The notes under the pieces are model-generated. The model was given only the letters and a program-made list of their open reading frames with translations. It did not search any database and was not told the DNA's origin. Shown in pieces: positions 45,391-54,664 of a DNA stretch of 64,000 nucleotides (positions are counted from its first letter, which is position 1; each line of letters starts with the position of its first letter). Both the position numbers and the translations under genes were made by a program. The stretch covers positions 124,001 to 188,000 of the forward strand of contig JAUIGV010000005.1 of assembly GCA_030432565.1 (NCBI GenBank), given 5' to 3'. The DNA comes from Verrucomicrobiia bacterium. Its GTDB lineage: Bacteria > Verrucomicrobiota > Verrucomicrobiia > Verrucomicrobiales > Akkermansiaceae.

Positions 45391-45422
45391 AAAAGACCGC
45401 CTTCATTCAGGTGGTCTCTTTT
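45391..45422 (+). terminator. Rho-independent terminator of gatCA
   Basis: AGACCGCCT (45394-45402) pairs with AGGTGGTCT (45409-45417), one G-U pair, loop TCATTC; A run before and T run after. It can act in both directions and lies just before the end of the convergent peptidase gene at 45446. Confidence 0.75.
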
Positions 45423-45445
45423 GCATCAGTTAAAGTGACCTTCTT

Positions 45446-46060
45446 CTACCAATCCACGTTCTGACCGCGGGTATCGATGTGGGTAAAGCTGGAGTAGCGA
45501 CCGATGCCCCCTTTGAAGAAACCCTTCGAGCGGACGGCTCGGGCGGCACGGGCCACCGTACTTGGCGAAGCGTTGAACTTCAAGTCGAGCGCAAAGTTCT
45601 GCATGTGCCATGAACGGGACTTGGCACCCGGACAGCGGCGGTTGTAGGCGGGACTGCGGTAGGCCGAGGTCACCTCTTTCACCGGTTGCCCGATGGTCGC
45701 GGCGACACGGTCGGCAGCCTTTAAGGTTCCTCCCATCGATCGCCACATGTTACGTGGAGGAAGGCTATTCCAAAGACTTCCCTTGATCTTGGCGTGAGCC
45801 TTAATGACCTGAATAGGGCTGACATACTTCAAGCGAAGTCCTTCAAGATACTTGGCGTAGCTCTGAATCTGCTTCTCCCCCTGCCGTGAAACCCAGGACT
45901 TCGGAAGAGAGCTTAGATCGAGCGGTGGCGACTGCCGGAATAAGAATCCGTGTGAGGTCTGGGTCGTGGCAACGAGGCCGGTCGCGGCTGCTGCAGTGGC
46001 CGCAAGGAAGTTGCGGCGAGTGGGTAAAATGATCCGGTTTTCCGTTTCAGTGGCTGGCAT
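45446..46060 (-). CDS. DUF882/M15A-type peptidoglycan peptidase, Tat-exported
   Basis: 204 residues. A Tat signal (PTRRNFLAATAAAA) is followed by a compact domain of the YcbK/M15A class, zinc peptidases acting on peptidoglycan peptides. The zinc and catalytic residues can be placed: SAYRSPAYN, His152 and Asp159 in SWHMQNFALDL, and His194 in FTHIDTRG. Usually periplasmic and involved in wall remodelling. The 320 bases upstream form an AT-rich intergenic stretch. Confidence 0.87.
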   Translation of the reverse strand: MPATETENRIILPTRRNFLAATAAAATGLVATTQTSHGFLFRQSPPLDLSSLPKSWVSRQGEKQIQSYAKYLEGLRLKYVSPIQVIKAHAKIKGSLWNSLPPRNMWRSMGGTLKAADRVAATIGQPVKEVTSAYRSPAYNRRCPGAKSRSWHMQNFALDLKFNASPSTVARAARAVRSKGFFKGGIGRYSSFTHIDTRGQNVDW

Positions 46061-46381
46061 TGCGGCGACAGATTGCCTTCAATTTCCCATTTGGCCACAA
46101 AAAAATAATAAACGTCGCCACCCAAATATTTCTTTCATCTTCTCTAACGTTTTACAAAATTTTGACGAAGTCTTTCACAATGAGATCAATTCCCCATCTC
46201 AAGCGGCATTCGCAGCGCTGGCGCCTTTTTTTTCATGCCCTTTTGGCCACAACGCTCCCCCTTTTCAATGTCCAACCCACCTTTTTGATTAAAAATCCCT
46301 GACTATCAGATTATCCTGATTAATCTGACCCTCGGAAAGTGAGTTTGAAATGACACTTCCTGCGCTCATCGGCAACTAAAG
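46061..46381 (-). other. AT-rich 321-base intergenic region with an inverted repeat
   Basis: Markedly more AT-rich than its surroundings. TCAGATTA (46306-46313) and TAATCTGA (46321-46328) form an exact 8-base inverted repeat with a 7-base spacer, about 55 bases downstream of the BLUF gene stop. It could be a weak terminator for BLUF (T-rich sequence follows on the minus strand) or an operator for the leftward peptidase gene. No gene seen. Confidence 0.35.
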
Positions 46382-46957
46382 CTACAGGGGAACCGAACGG
46401 AAAAGTGCGATCACCTTGAGAAGCTCAACTTCCTCTTTGGTAATATCTGTAAGCCCCTCGCCCGCCGACATTCTTGCATGCATGGCGTGGAATTCCTGCA
46501 TGAGCGATTCGGGAGCAGTCGAACCAGCACCGCTAACCAGGCTCCAGCACGAAAGGAGGCGAGTCCCCTGTTCGCTCCCCGACACCTGACGAACACCGGT
46601 ATGACGAGGATCTCCCGAAATTTTCGCGAACAGGCTTTCCACCGAGTTTTTCTCACCCTCGAGGACCTGCAGAATCTTCCCCTCGTCCATAATTAAAAGA
46701 CCGGTGATATCCGCCTCCGCGTTTCGCTCGGCCGACTTACGCCCAATCTCGCTCAAATCATCCGGCCCAAAGCAATCCGAGGCTTCGCTCACGTAAGCCA
46801 ACCGAAACATCGACGACAGATCGGCCCGACCCGCCTCTCTCATCGCGGACTTCAAGCGACCTGACATTCCCTCCTGATCCTGCATCGTGGCAGGCTCATG
46901 CAGATCCGGAATTTCGCAAGGTTGATCATCAGGTAAATTTGCGCTTTGACTTCGCAT
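46382..46957 (-). CDS. BLUF-domain blue-light photoreceptor
   Basis: 191 residues from the ATG at 46957 (numbering below counts one GTG codon earlier). BLUF domains bind FAD and change hydrogen bonding when lit with blue light. The core FRLAYVSEAS, SAERNAEADITGLLI and ILQVLEGE is canonical. The four photoactive-site residues fall at Tyr56, Asn80, Gln98 and Trp139, with spacings 24, 18 and 41, identical to AppA Tyr21/Asn45/Gln63/Trp104. About 50 polar residues precede the domain and about 45 helical ones follow; there is no fused output domain, so signalling must go through a partner. None is obvious nearby. Confidence 0.9.
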   Translation of the reverse strand: MRSQSANLPDDQPCEIPDLHEPATMQDQEGMSGRLKSAMREAGRADLSSMFRLAYVSEASDCFGPDDLSEIGRKSAERNAEADITGLLIMDEGKILQVLEGEKNSVESLFAKISGDPRHTGVRQVSGSEQGTRLLSCWSLVSGAGSTAPESLMQEFHAMHARMSAGEGLTDITKEEVELLKVIALFRSVPL

Positions 46958-46973
46958 CACGCTCGACTAGCCT
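46946..46973 (+). promoter_or_regulatory. Predicted promoter of tRNA-Arg
   Basis: TTGACT (46946-46951), 16-base spacer, TAGCCT (46968-46973). Initiation would be near 46980, about ten bases before the tRNA. The -35 lies within the first codons of the leftward BLUF gene, so the two transcription units overlap at their starts. Confidence 0.45.
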
Positions 46974-46989
46974 CCGGCACCTTTTTGGA

Positions 46990-47064
46990 GGGCCTGTAGT
47001 TCAATGGATAGAACAATGGTTTCCGGTACCATAGATCGGGGTTCGACTCCCTGCGGGCCTGCCA
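46990..47064 (+). tRNA. tRNA-Arg (anticodon CCG)
   Basis: Full cloverleaf by hand: acceptor GGGCCTG with CGGGCCT (two G-U pairs), D arm GTTC-AATGGATA-GAAC, anticodon stem ATGGT/ACCAT with loop TTCCGGT giving CCG, a short variable region, T arm CGGGG-TTCGACT-CCCTG, discriminator G and encoded CCA at 47062-47064. It reads the CGG arginine codon. Confidence 0.95.
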
Positions 47065-47327
47065 GCTAAAAGCACTTAAAAATCGACGAGCAGAGAGACC
47101 GCACTTCCACGGCGGCAATCCCGGACTTCATTTAGCCAGATCCGGGGCGTCTCGCGGCAGAAAGTAGTAATCCCGTCGGTATCACTATTCCTACCGCATT
47201 ATTTCAGCGAGACCGGTTCCAGTCATACTCGAAGGGAATTGATACGCCTCAAGACCTGAAACATCCGACTCGATTTCGATGACTTTTCCGTCGAAGGTCA
47301 CCCCCCGAAGGAGTAAAAGGCGACATC
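47065..47327 (+). other. 263-base leader region upstream of a sulfatase gene
   Basis: No gene seen. It contains CGGTA (47193-47197 region) and TACCG in inverted orientation about ten bases apart, and AAGGAG about 18 bases before the sulfatase ATG, too far for a standard ribosome-binding site. Confidence 0.3.
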
Positions 47328-48827
47328 ATGAAAAAGCCATTTTTTGTCCTCTCTCTCCTTTCAAGTCTCATTCCGCTCCAGGCAGAACAAGCAAGACCTC
47401 CCAACATCGTCATTCTCTATGCCGACGACATGGGCGTGGCCGATGTCTCTTATGGGGACCCAAAGGCCAGGATTCAAACTCCCAACATTGATCGCCTCGC
47501 CCGCAGGGGCATGACCTTTTCCGATGGCCACAGCTCCTCGGGAATCTGCACCCCCAGCCGTTTTGCCCTTCTCACCGGCCAGCACCATTGGCGTCGGTTT
47601 CACGGGATCGTCGGAGCCTTTGGCAAATCGGTTTTTAAGCCTGACGACTTCACCATCGCCAGGATGCTGAAGAAGCAGGGATATCGCACCGGCTGCTTCG
47701 GCAAGTGGCATCTCGGTTGGGATTTCGAGGCCATTCGCAAACCGGGCGAGGCCGGGAAAAAGCAAATCGCCGCGGAATCCTACGACTGGACCGGGCGATT
47801 CCCCGGCGGGCCGCTTGACCAGGGATTTGACCGCTACTTCGGAGACGGCACCATCAATTTCCCACCCTACTGCTGGATCGACAACGACCGTTTCCTCACC
47901 ATCCCCACCCGGCCCGTCATCAAATCAAAACCACTCGCCGGTGGGGGGAACTTCCGTCCCGGACCAATGGCCGAGAGCTGGAATCCCTATGACATCCTTC
48001 CCACCATCACCAGGAAAACGGTGGAATGGATCAGTGAGCAAAAGGCCGACCAACCTTTCTTCACTTACCTCGCTTTCAACTCTCCCCACTACCCCATTGT
48101 GCCCAACAAGGAATTCCACGGGAAATCGAAAGCGGGCTACTACGGTGACTTCATAATAGAGACCGATGCCATGGTCGGACGAGTAATGACCGCCTTGGAA
48201 AAAAACGGACTCGCCGAAAACACCCTCATCATTTTCACCGCCGACAACGGAGCGGAGAATCTGGGCTTCGAGCGACTCGAAAAATTCAACCATTGGAGTT
48301 CGGGTAAATTCCGCGGCCTCAAACGGGACATTTACGAAGGTGGTCACCGCGTCCCCTTCATCGTAAGCTGGCCGGGAAAAATCAAAGCAGGCTCGAAATC
48401 GGATGAAGTCGTCAGCCAGGTTGATTTTGCCGCTACCTTTGCCACGATCGCCGGATACAAGCTCAACAACAACGAGGCCATCGACAGCTACAACCTCCTG
48501 CCTGCTCTCACCTCCAAAGACTATCCGAAGCCTCTCCGGGTTGCCACGGTGCAAAATACTGCCAAGGACAAATATGCAATCCGCCAGGGCGACTGGGTCT
48601 TCATCAACACATCCTCCGGCGCAGCGCAACGTGAGAAAAAAGAATACCTCGAGCACTTCAATCTCAAAACCTATCCCAAGGACACTCCGGGCCTGCTATT
48701 CAATCTGAAGAAAGACCCCCGGCAGTCAACGAACCTCTACCGGCATCATCCCGAAAAGATCATCGCCATGAACAAGCTCTTGCAACGTTACCTTGGTGGA
48801 GAGCGCTGCGCTCCCGCCAGAAACTAA
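47328..48827 (+). CDS. Secreted sulfatase, Cys-type (CTPSR)
   Basis: 499 residues. Signal peptide about 1-19. The metal pair Asp33-Asp34 is in YADDMGVAD, the formylglycine Cys74 in CTPSRFAL, an intact GKWHLGW and TADNGAEN follow. Between about residues 150 and 220 lies a Pro/Gly-rich insertion. The family arrangement is that of arylsulfatase-like enzymes acting on sulfated glycans. It opens the 47-64 kb sulfatase-rich block. Confidence 0.93.
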   Translation: MKKPFFVLSLLSSLIPLQAEQARPPNIVILYADDMGVADVSYGDPKARIQTPNIDRLARRGMTFSDGHSSSGICTPSRFALLTGQHHWRRFHGIVGAFGKSVFKPDDFTIARMLKKQGYRTGCFGKWHLGWDFEAIRKPGEAGKKQIAAESYDWTGRFPGGPLDQGFDRYFGDGTINFPPYCWIDNDRFLTIPTRPVIKSKPLAGGGNFRPGPMAESWNPYDILPTITRKTVEWISEQKADQPFFTYLAFNSPHYPIVPNKEFHGKSKAGYYGDFIIETDAMVGRVMTALEKNGLAENTLIIFTADNGAENLGFERLEKFNHWSSGKFRGLKRDIYEGGHRVPFIVSWPGKIKAGSKSDEVVSQVDFAATFATIAGYKLNNNEAIDSYNLLPALTSKDYPKPLRVATVQNTAKDKYAIRQGDWVFINTSSGAAQREKKEYLEHFNLKTYPKDTPGLLFNLKKDPRQSTNLYRHHPEKIIAMNKLLQRYLGGERCAPARN

Positions 48828-48935
48828 AGAGGTCGGCGTGATGAATTCGATCCTCCAGAACTTACCTCCTGCCAGGTCGTTCATCAAGATCACCAGGACA
48901 ATCCAAAAAGTGCACGCATCAGGAACTCTAGCAAA

Positions 48936-50750
48936 ATGAAATCATTTCACCTCCTCATCCATACCATCGCAGCGGCCTTGGTCTCATCGCAGGCCACCGA
49001 ACGCCCCAATGTCATCATCGTCATGACGGACGACCAAGGATATGGTGACTTGGGCTGCCATGGAAACCAGATCTTAAAGACACCCAATCTCGATCAATTG
49101 CACGCGGAGTCGGTTCGTTTCACTGACTTCCACGTCAGCCCATTTTGCACGCCTACCCGGGCAGCTTTGATGACAGGAAACCATCCTGGATTCACCGGAG
49201 CCTACCGCACCAGCGCGGGGCGCTCAATGATGCATCCGGATGAGAAAACCATCGCTCATCTTTTTGCAGAAGCGGGCTACACCACCGGAATGGTGGGCAA
49301 ATGGCACCTTGGAGACAACGCTCCCCACCGTCCTCAGGACCGGGGTTTTCAAGACGTGGTCTGGCATCGCTGCGGCGGGATCGGCCAGGCCTCCGACTAT
49401 TGGGGCAACGACTATTTTGACGACACCTATGAACGCGTCAAACCAGGGAGTCGAAAAGGAACCTTCGAAGCCTTCAAAGGATATTGTACCGATGTCTTTT
49501 TTAGGGAGGGCATTCGTTTTGTCGAAGATAATCAGAACAAGCCCTTCTTTCTCTATCTCGCCCTCAATGCACCCCACGGCCCCTACCGGGTCCCCCCCGA
49601 ATGGGCCGCGCCCTATCAGGGAAACAAGGATGTCGCCAATCCCAACTTCTACGGGATGATTGCGAATATCGATCACAATATGGGGCTCCTGCGAGGTCGC
49701 CTGAAAGAACTGGGCCTCACCGACAAGACCATCCTCATCTTCATGACCGACAATGGCACTTCCGCCGGAGCCAAATTTAGAGGATTGGATTCCGAAGCAT
49801 TGCGGGGCTTCAACGCCGGCATGCGGGGGAAGAAGTCATCAGTTTACGATGGCGGCCACCGGGTTCCCTTCTTCATGCATTGGCCGGGAGGCGGCCTCGT
49901 TGGCGGGCGTGATATCGAAACCCTTGGAGCACACATCGATGTCCTCCCGACTCTTGCAGATCTTTGCGGCATTTCTCCCGGTAAAGATTTCCAGTCTGAT
50001 GGCCTCTCTCTCAAACCTCTCCTCAACGGACCACCCGCGCGATGGCCCCGAACCCATCACACCATCCAATATCACGGGGGCGCCTATGGCAAAGCCATGC
50101 CCCCGGGTCCCCTTGCCTACTCGGTCGTGCTCACCAAACGCTGGCGCTTGGTAAACTCAGACGGACAAGCCCTCTTCGATATCGGACAAGACCCCGCGCA
50201 ACGAAGGAACCTCGCGGCCCAACATCCGGATATCGTGGCCCAACTGCGATCACAGTATGACGTATTTTGGCAAAAAGTTTCACCGCGCCTCACCCCTGTC
50301 CGGATTGACCTCGGAAATCCAGGAGAACCTAAAACCCGCCTTTGCTCGCAGGACTGGCACATGCCAAAAGGAAATCCACCGTGGAATTTCACTTCCATCA
50401 GAAAGCTCCCGAAGGTCAACGCGCCATGGTTGGTTGATGTGAAACGCGCCGGGCGCTATCGCTTTAGTCTCCGCCAATGGCCTGCGGAAGCCAACAAACC
50501 TGTCATCGCCGAACGCGCTAAAATTACCATTGCCGGACAGACGTGGAAAGGATTGGTGACCTCCGGGTGCAAAGCGATCGTTGCTGAAATCGATCTTCCA
50601 ACCGGCCCGACTGAACTCCTGACCTACCTCTACGACCAACAAGGCAAGGCTGGAGGAGCTTACTTCACTGACGTCGAATGGTTGGGCGGGAGCCACTCCC
50701 TTCCAGCCCGCTCCGAAACGTCGATCGAGAAAACCGGTCCCCGGGAATGA
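48936..50750 (+). CDS. Secreted sulfatase, Cys-type (CTPTR)
   Basis: 604 residues. Signal peptide about 1-20. Asp32-Asp33 lie in MTDDQGYGD, Cys71 in CTPTRAAL, and GKWHLGD and MTDNGTS are intact. The last 130 residues form an extra beta domain (LVDVKRAGRYRFSLRQWP, GGAYFTDVEW) like that of the 11364 sulfatase (IGAYYVTVE near its end), so these two belong to one subfamily, probably with the same type of substrate. It follows the previous sulfatase by 108 bases. Confidence 0.93.
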   Translation: MKSFHLLIHTIAAALVSSQATERPNVIIVMTDDQGYGDLGCHGNQILKTPNLDQLHAESVRFTDFHVSPFCTPTRAALMTGNHPGFTGAYRTSAGRSMMHPDEKTIAHLFAEAGYTTGMVGKWHLGDNAPHRPQDRGFQDVVWHRCGGIGQASDYWGNDYFDDTYERVKPGSRKGTFEAFKGYCTDVFFREGIRFVEDNQNKPFFLYLALNAPHGPYRVPPEWAAPYQGNKDVANPNFYGMIANIDHNMGLLRGRLKELGLTDKTILIFMTDNGTSAGAKFRGLDSEALRGFNAGMRGKKSSVYDGGHRVPFFMHWPGGGLVGGRDIETLGAHIDVLPTLADLCGISPGKDFQSDGLSLKPLLNGPPARWPRTHHTIQYHGGAYGKAMPPGPLAYSVVLTKRWRLVNSDGQALFDIGQDPAQRRNLAAQHPDIVAQLRSQYDVFWQKVSPRLTPVRIDLGNPGEPKTRLCSQDWHMPKGNPPWNFTSIRKLPKVNAPWLVDVKRAGRYRFSLRQWPAEANKPVIAERAKITIAGQTWKGLVTSGCKAIVAEIDLPTGPTELLTYLYDQQGKAGGAYFTDVEWLGGSHSLPARSETSIEKTGPRE

Positions 50751-51028
50751 TGCCCCGCGCCTGGACTCGCAAAAAGGCCACTTACAAAAGAACAAAATGA
50801 GCGTTTCGGAGAAATCTCTCTGCATAAAGACTGGAAGGACGAAAACGGCCTCTCCGTAAAAATCTCTGGAAAGGCCGGGAAAACGTAAAAAGCCCTTCCC
50901 AAAATCTCGAAAGGCATCAAAAACAAGGCCCCTGCGAACGGTGGTTGAATGAACGACAAAAAACTTCAAGCCAAACGACCCGGACCGGACGACCTGCTTT
51001 GCAATCCCAAGAATCTCAAAATTGACCT
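50751..51028 (+). other. 278-base intergenic region, no gene seen
   Basis: Purine-rich with repeated AAAGGCC-like words (near 50773, 50869 and 50905). No convincing open frame, hairpin terminator or promoter. Confidence 0.3.
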
Positions 51029-54000
51029 ATGAAAAAACAAATCCTGACAAGATTAACTCTCCTTACCTCCGCCGGCGCGCTCGTTCCTTTGGAGGCCAAA
51101 CCACCACTCGATTTCAGCGCACCCACGCCGGTCGCCGCTCCGCAGGACAAGAAAAACAGTCAGGCAACCCCTAAAAAAGCAGCGAGGAAAAAGAAGCAGG
51201 CCGCTTCTTCCGACACGAAACTCGCTCGCGGCGTCCTGCCTCCCATGAATCCCGAAAGCGTTCCTTTCGAACTCAAACCGGCACCCGAAAAGCTCACCCT
51301 CAAGGAAGGCGACAGCGTCGTGATCATTGGATCAGGAATGGCTTCCCGGATGAACCACTTCCCCCATTTCGAAACCGAGCTCTTCCTCCGCTTCCCCGAC
51401 AAAAACATCACCATCCGCAACATGGGCGACGAGGGAAATACTCCCGGCTTCCGCCCCCACCCCGGCCGAAATCAGGACAAGCAATATGCCTTTCCGGGCG
51501 CCAAGGAACTCCTGCCAATCGAATTGCAGGCATCCTCAAGACCACAAGGTCACTTTGAAACACCGGACCAATGGCTCACTCGTCTCGGAGCAGACACCAT
51601 TATTGCCTTTTTCGGATACAATTCTTCCTTCGCAGGCCCTGAGGACCTCGATCGTTATAAACAAGAGTTACAAGCCTTCATCAGGCACACTCTCTCACAA
51701 AAATACAACGGCAAATCGATTCCACAGCTTGCCTTGGTCTCCCCCACGGCTGTGCAGGACCTTTCGGATCAATTCAGCGTTCCCGATAGCTCGGCCATCA
51801 ACAAAAACCTCGAGCTCTACACCAAGGCCAGCAAAGAGGTCGCCGAAGCCAATGGCGCTCTTTTCGTGGATACCTTCTCCGCCAGCAAGGACTGGTCCGG
51901 AGAACTCACCGTGGACGGTGCCCTTCTCAACGAGGCCGGATACGAAAAACTGGCCCCGGTGCTCGCCGATGGACTCTTCGGCAAAGGCAGGATCGATGAA
52001 AACAAGCGACCCTCGGTCCACACTGCCGTCGTTGAAAAGAACTTCATGTGGCTCAACGATTTTAAAGTCCCCAACGGAGTTCACGTTTATGGCCGCCGCT
52101 ACAATCCCTTCGGCCCCGACAACTATCCCTTCGAACTGAAGAAGACCCGCCAGATGACCGCAAATCGCGATCAGGCGATCTGGGCCACCTTGCAAGGCAA
52201 GCCCTTCGATCTTGTCGCGGCTGATGCCAAAACCATCGAGCTGCCGCCCGTTCAATCAAACTACAAGCCAAGCGCCAAAAACGGCACGGTCGAGTATCTC
52301 CCCGGCGAGATCGCGGAGACAAAAATCACGACACCAGAGGGCTATAAGATCGAACTCTTCGCGTCCGAGAAAACCTTCCCTGATCTCAAAAACCCGGTGC
52401 AGATTGCCTTTGATAACAAGGGCCGCCTTTGGGTCGCCACCATGGAAAGCTATCCGCACTACCGCGTTGGCGATCCCCGGCCGAAGGATAAGCTTCTCAT
52501 CTTTGAGGACACCGACAATGACGGCGTGGCCGACAAGCAAATCGTATTCGCCGACGACCTGCACATCCCAATCGGTTTCGAGATCTCACACGATGGAGTA
52601 TATGTTTCCCAAAGCGGCAGCCTTGTTCGCTTGCAAGATACTGACGGAGATGACAAATACGACGTTTCCGAGTTGCTCTTGAGTGGCTTTGACGATCACG
52701 ACACCCACCACGCGATCTCAGCCTTTTGCGCCGACCCCAGCGGTGCCTTCGTCATGTGCGAAGGAGTCTTCCTTCACTCCAATACCGAGAGCGTCTATGG
52801 TCCCGAGCGCGGAACCAACGGAGGCTTCTGGCGCTATAGCCCGCAACGCAAAAACATCCTCCGTTATGCGCAATATAGCATCCCAAACCCTTGGGGTGTC
52901 GCCTTTGACGACTATGGCCAGGACTTCTTCCTGCACACCTCGGGTCCTTCCATGACCTGGATGCTTCCCGGAACCGTGAATGCCCGCTATGGCGCAAACT
53001 TCAAAGCACCCGATCTTCTCACGAGCAATCGCGTCCGCCCCACTTCGGGTATTGAGATCGTCTCCAGCCGTCACTTCCCTGAAGAGGCCCAGGGAGATAT
53101 CCTCATCAACAACAATATCGGCTATCTCGGAGCAAAACAGCACAAGCTCATCGAAAATGACACTGGCTTCACCACCGAATACGTTCAGGACCTCTACGTG
53201 TCGAAAGACCTCAATTTCCGTCCGGTCGATCTTGAGTTCGCCCCGGATGGTTCACTCTACGTCGCCGACTGGCAAAATGCCCTCATCGGCCACATGCAGC
53301 ATAGCGCGCGTGACCCCCTTCGCGACCACGAGCACGGCCGCATCTACCGGGTGACCTATCCATCACGCCCCCTCGTCAAGCCGGCCAAAGTTGACGGAGC
53401 ATCCATCGATGAACTTCTCGCCAACCTGGCTCTTCCCGAGTATCGCACCCGCTATCGCACCCGTCGCGAACTACGTGGCCGCGATGCCATGGAAGTGTCC
53501 AAAGCCGCCAGCGCCTGGGCTGCCAAACAGAGCGACGATCGACTCAAGCTCGAGGCACTTTGGGTGACTTGGGGAGCCGACCAGATCGATGCCAAACTCC
53601 TCACCGAGCTTTCCAACTCCAAGGACCATCGCATCCGCGCAGCCGCAGTCCGGGTCGCCCGCTTCAACGAGCACAAGCTGGCCAACCTGACGGAGATTCT
53701 CTCCAAAGCAGCAAACGACGAACATGGTCGCGTCCGTCTCGAAGCCATCGCCGCCGCATCCTACCTGCCCGCCGATCAAGGTCTCGCCGTCCTTGCCATC
53801 GCCGAGGCCAAGGGCATCGATTCCACGATGAAGCAAAGCTTCGAATTCGCCCAAAATGTCTTCTCCGGCAAGGCCGTCAAAGGCGAAGTCGCCAAAAAGG
53901 TCATCGCTCCCAAGCACCTTCAAAAAGCCGACGCCGTCCGCTTCGTCAAAGGAGCTGAGATTTACGGTCGCGAGGCTCATTGCATCACCTGTCACCAACC

Positions 54001-54340
54001 CGATGGCAAGGGACTTCCTGACTCCGGCTTTCCTCCGCTAAACGGCACAGAATGGGCCCAGGGAGATTCCAATCGCCTTATCAAGCTGACCTTGAAAGGC
54101 CTGATGGGCCCCATCGAAGTCGCCGGCAAAAAATACCCCGGTCAGGTTCCCATGACTCCCTTCGAGTCTCTTCTCAATGATGATGAGATTGCTTCCGTCC
54201 TGACCTATGTTCGCAACTCCTTCGGGAACAAGGCCTCTCCAATCCGCCCCGGAGACGTGAAAAAAGTGCGCGCTGAAATCAAAGGCAAGGTCGGACTTTA
54301 CAGCCCCGATGAATTGCTGAAACAACATCCGCTCAAGTAA
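51029..54340 (+). CDS. PVC-type SGNH/propeller/HEAT/cytochrome c fusion protein
   Basis: 1103 residues. Signal peptide about 1-24, then a Lys/Ala-rich linker. Residues about 90-320 resemble an SGNH (GDSL-like) hydrolase: EGDSVVIIGSG in the Ser block position, RNMGDEGN, FFGYNSSF and DGALLNEAGYEKLA. Residues about 430-790 form a six-bladed glucose/sorbosone dehydrogenase-like propeller (GRLWVATMESYPHY, FAPDGSLYVADWQNALIGHMQHS). HEAT-like helices run about 800-960, and a C-terminal cytochrome c domain has Cys985-Ile-Thr-Cys-His989 and a likely Met ligand in PMTPF. This is the PVC heme-binding architecture; its redox partner and substrate are unknown. Confidence 0.87.
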   Translation: MKKQILTRLTLLTSAGALVPLEAKPPLDFSAPTPVAAPQDKKNSQATPKKAARKKKQAASSDTKLARGVLPPMNPESVPFELKPAPEKLTLKEGDSVVIIGSGMASRMNHFPHFETELFLRFPDKNITIRNMGDEGNTPGFRPHPGRNQDKQYAFPGAKELLPIELQASSRPQGHFETPDQWLTRLGADTIIAFFGYNSSFAGPEDLDRYKQELQAFIRHTLSQKYNGKSIPQLALVSPTAVQDLSDQFSVPDSSAINKNLELYTKASKEVAEANGALFVDTFSASKDWSGELTVDGALLNEAGYEKLAPVLADGLFGKGRIDENKRPSVHTAVVEKNFMWLNDFKVPNGVHVYGRRYNPFGPDNYPFELKKTRQMTANRDQAIWATLQGKPFDLVAADAKTIELPPVQSNYKPSAKNGTVEYLPGEIAETKITTPEGYKIELFASEKTFPDLKNPVQIAFDNKGRLWVATMESYPHYRVGDPRPKDKLLIFEDTDNDGVADKQIVFADDLHIPIGFEISHDGVYVSQSGSLVRLQDTDGDDKYDVSELLLSGFDDHDTHHAISAFCADPSGAFVMCEGVFLHSNTESVYGPERGTNGGFWRYSPQRKNILRYAQYSIPNPWGVAFDDYGQDFFLHTSGPSMTWMLPGTVNARYGANFKAPDLLTSNRVRPTSGIEIVSSRHFPEEAQGDILINNNIGYLGAKQHKLIENDTGFTTEYVQDLYVSKDLNFRPVDLEFAPDGSLYVADWQNALIGHMQHSARDPLRDHEHGRIYRVTYPSRPLVKPAKVDGASIDELLANLALPEYRTRYRTRRELRGRDAMEVSKAASAWAAKQSDDRLKLEALWVTWGADQIDAKLLTELSNSKDHRIRAAAVRVARFNEHKLANLTEILSKAANDEHGRVRLEAIAAASYLPADQGLAVLAIAEAKGIDSTMKQSFEFAQNVFSGKAVKGEVAKKVIAPKHLQKADAVRFVKGAEIYGREAHCITCHQPDGKGLPDSGFPPLNGTEWAQGDSNRLIKLTLKGLMGPIEVAGKKYPGQVPMTPFESLLNDDEIASVLTYVRNSFGNKASPIRPGDVKKVRAEIKGKVGLYSPDELLKQHPLK

Positions 54341-54385
54341 TCAGCTGAAGGAATGACGAAGGGGATCCTTCTCAGTCCATTTCTC

Positions 54386-54418
54386 AGGGCGGCCAGTATC
54401 CTGGCCGCCCTAATTTTA
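54386..54418 (+). terminator. Rho-independent terminator after the heme protein gene
   Basis: AGGGCGGCCAG (54386-54396) pairs perfectly with CTGGCCGCCCT (54401-54411) around TATC and is followed by AATTTTAT. Eleven base pairs, very GC-rich. Confidence 0.85.
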
Positions 54419-54664
54419 TAATATCGGCCGAGGCCGTGGACAGCTCGCAAAAAAGGAACCCTTCTTTCTCTCCTGCACTCACAATGATCCCCATCCCCCT
54501 TGCCAGGCGGGCAAGCTCTTCAGAGGCTCCTCCAAAGGAGCCGTCCGTAGCGACATCATACAGGAAACGGACTGGGTAAACATTCCACCAGAAACGGCAA
54601 AACTCATCCCCAAAGAACAACCAGCCCGCCCCAGCGATCACAAGAAATTCCGATTAAAGAAAAA
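54419..54664 (+). other. 246-base leader region before the sulfatase-hydrolase fusion gene
   Basis: No supported gene. It contains two short self-complementary words (GGCTCCTCCAAAGGAGCC near 54533-54550, a 7-bp stem with TCCA-type loop) that may form a leader hairpin about 115 bases before the ATG. Confidence 0.35.

Noticed and set aside
46060-46302. Rightward 80-codon hydrophobic frame in the AT-rich gap
   Set aside because: Composition follows the AT-rich DNA, no ribosome-binding site, and it overlaps the peptidase start region.
54384-54641. Leftward 85-codon open frame in the gap before the fusion gene
   Set aside because: GTG start, overlaps the strong terminator hairpin, and the composition looks like random translation.
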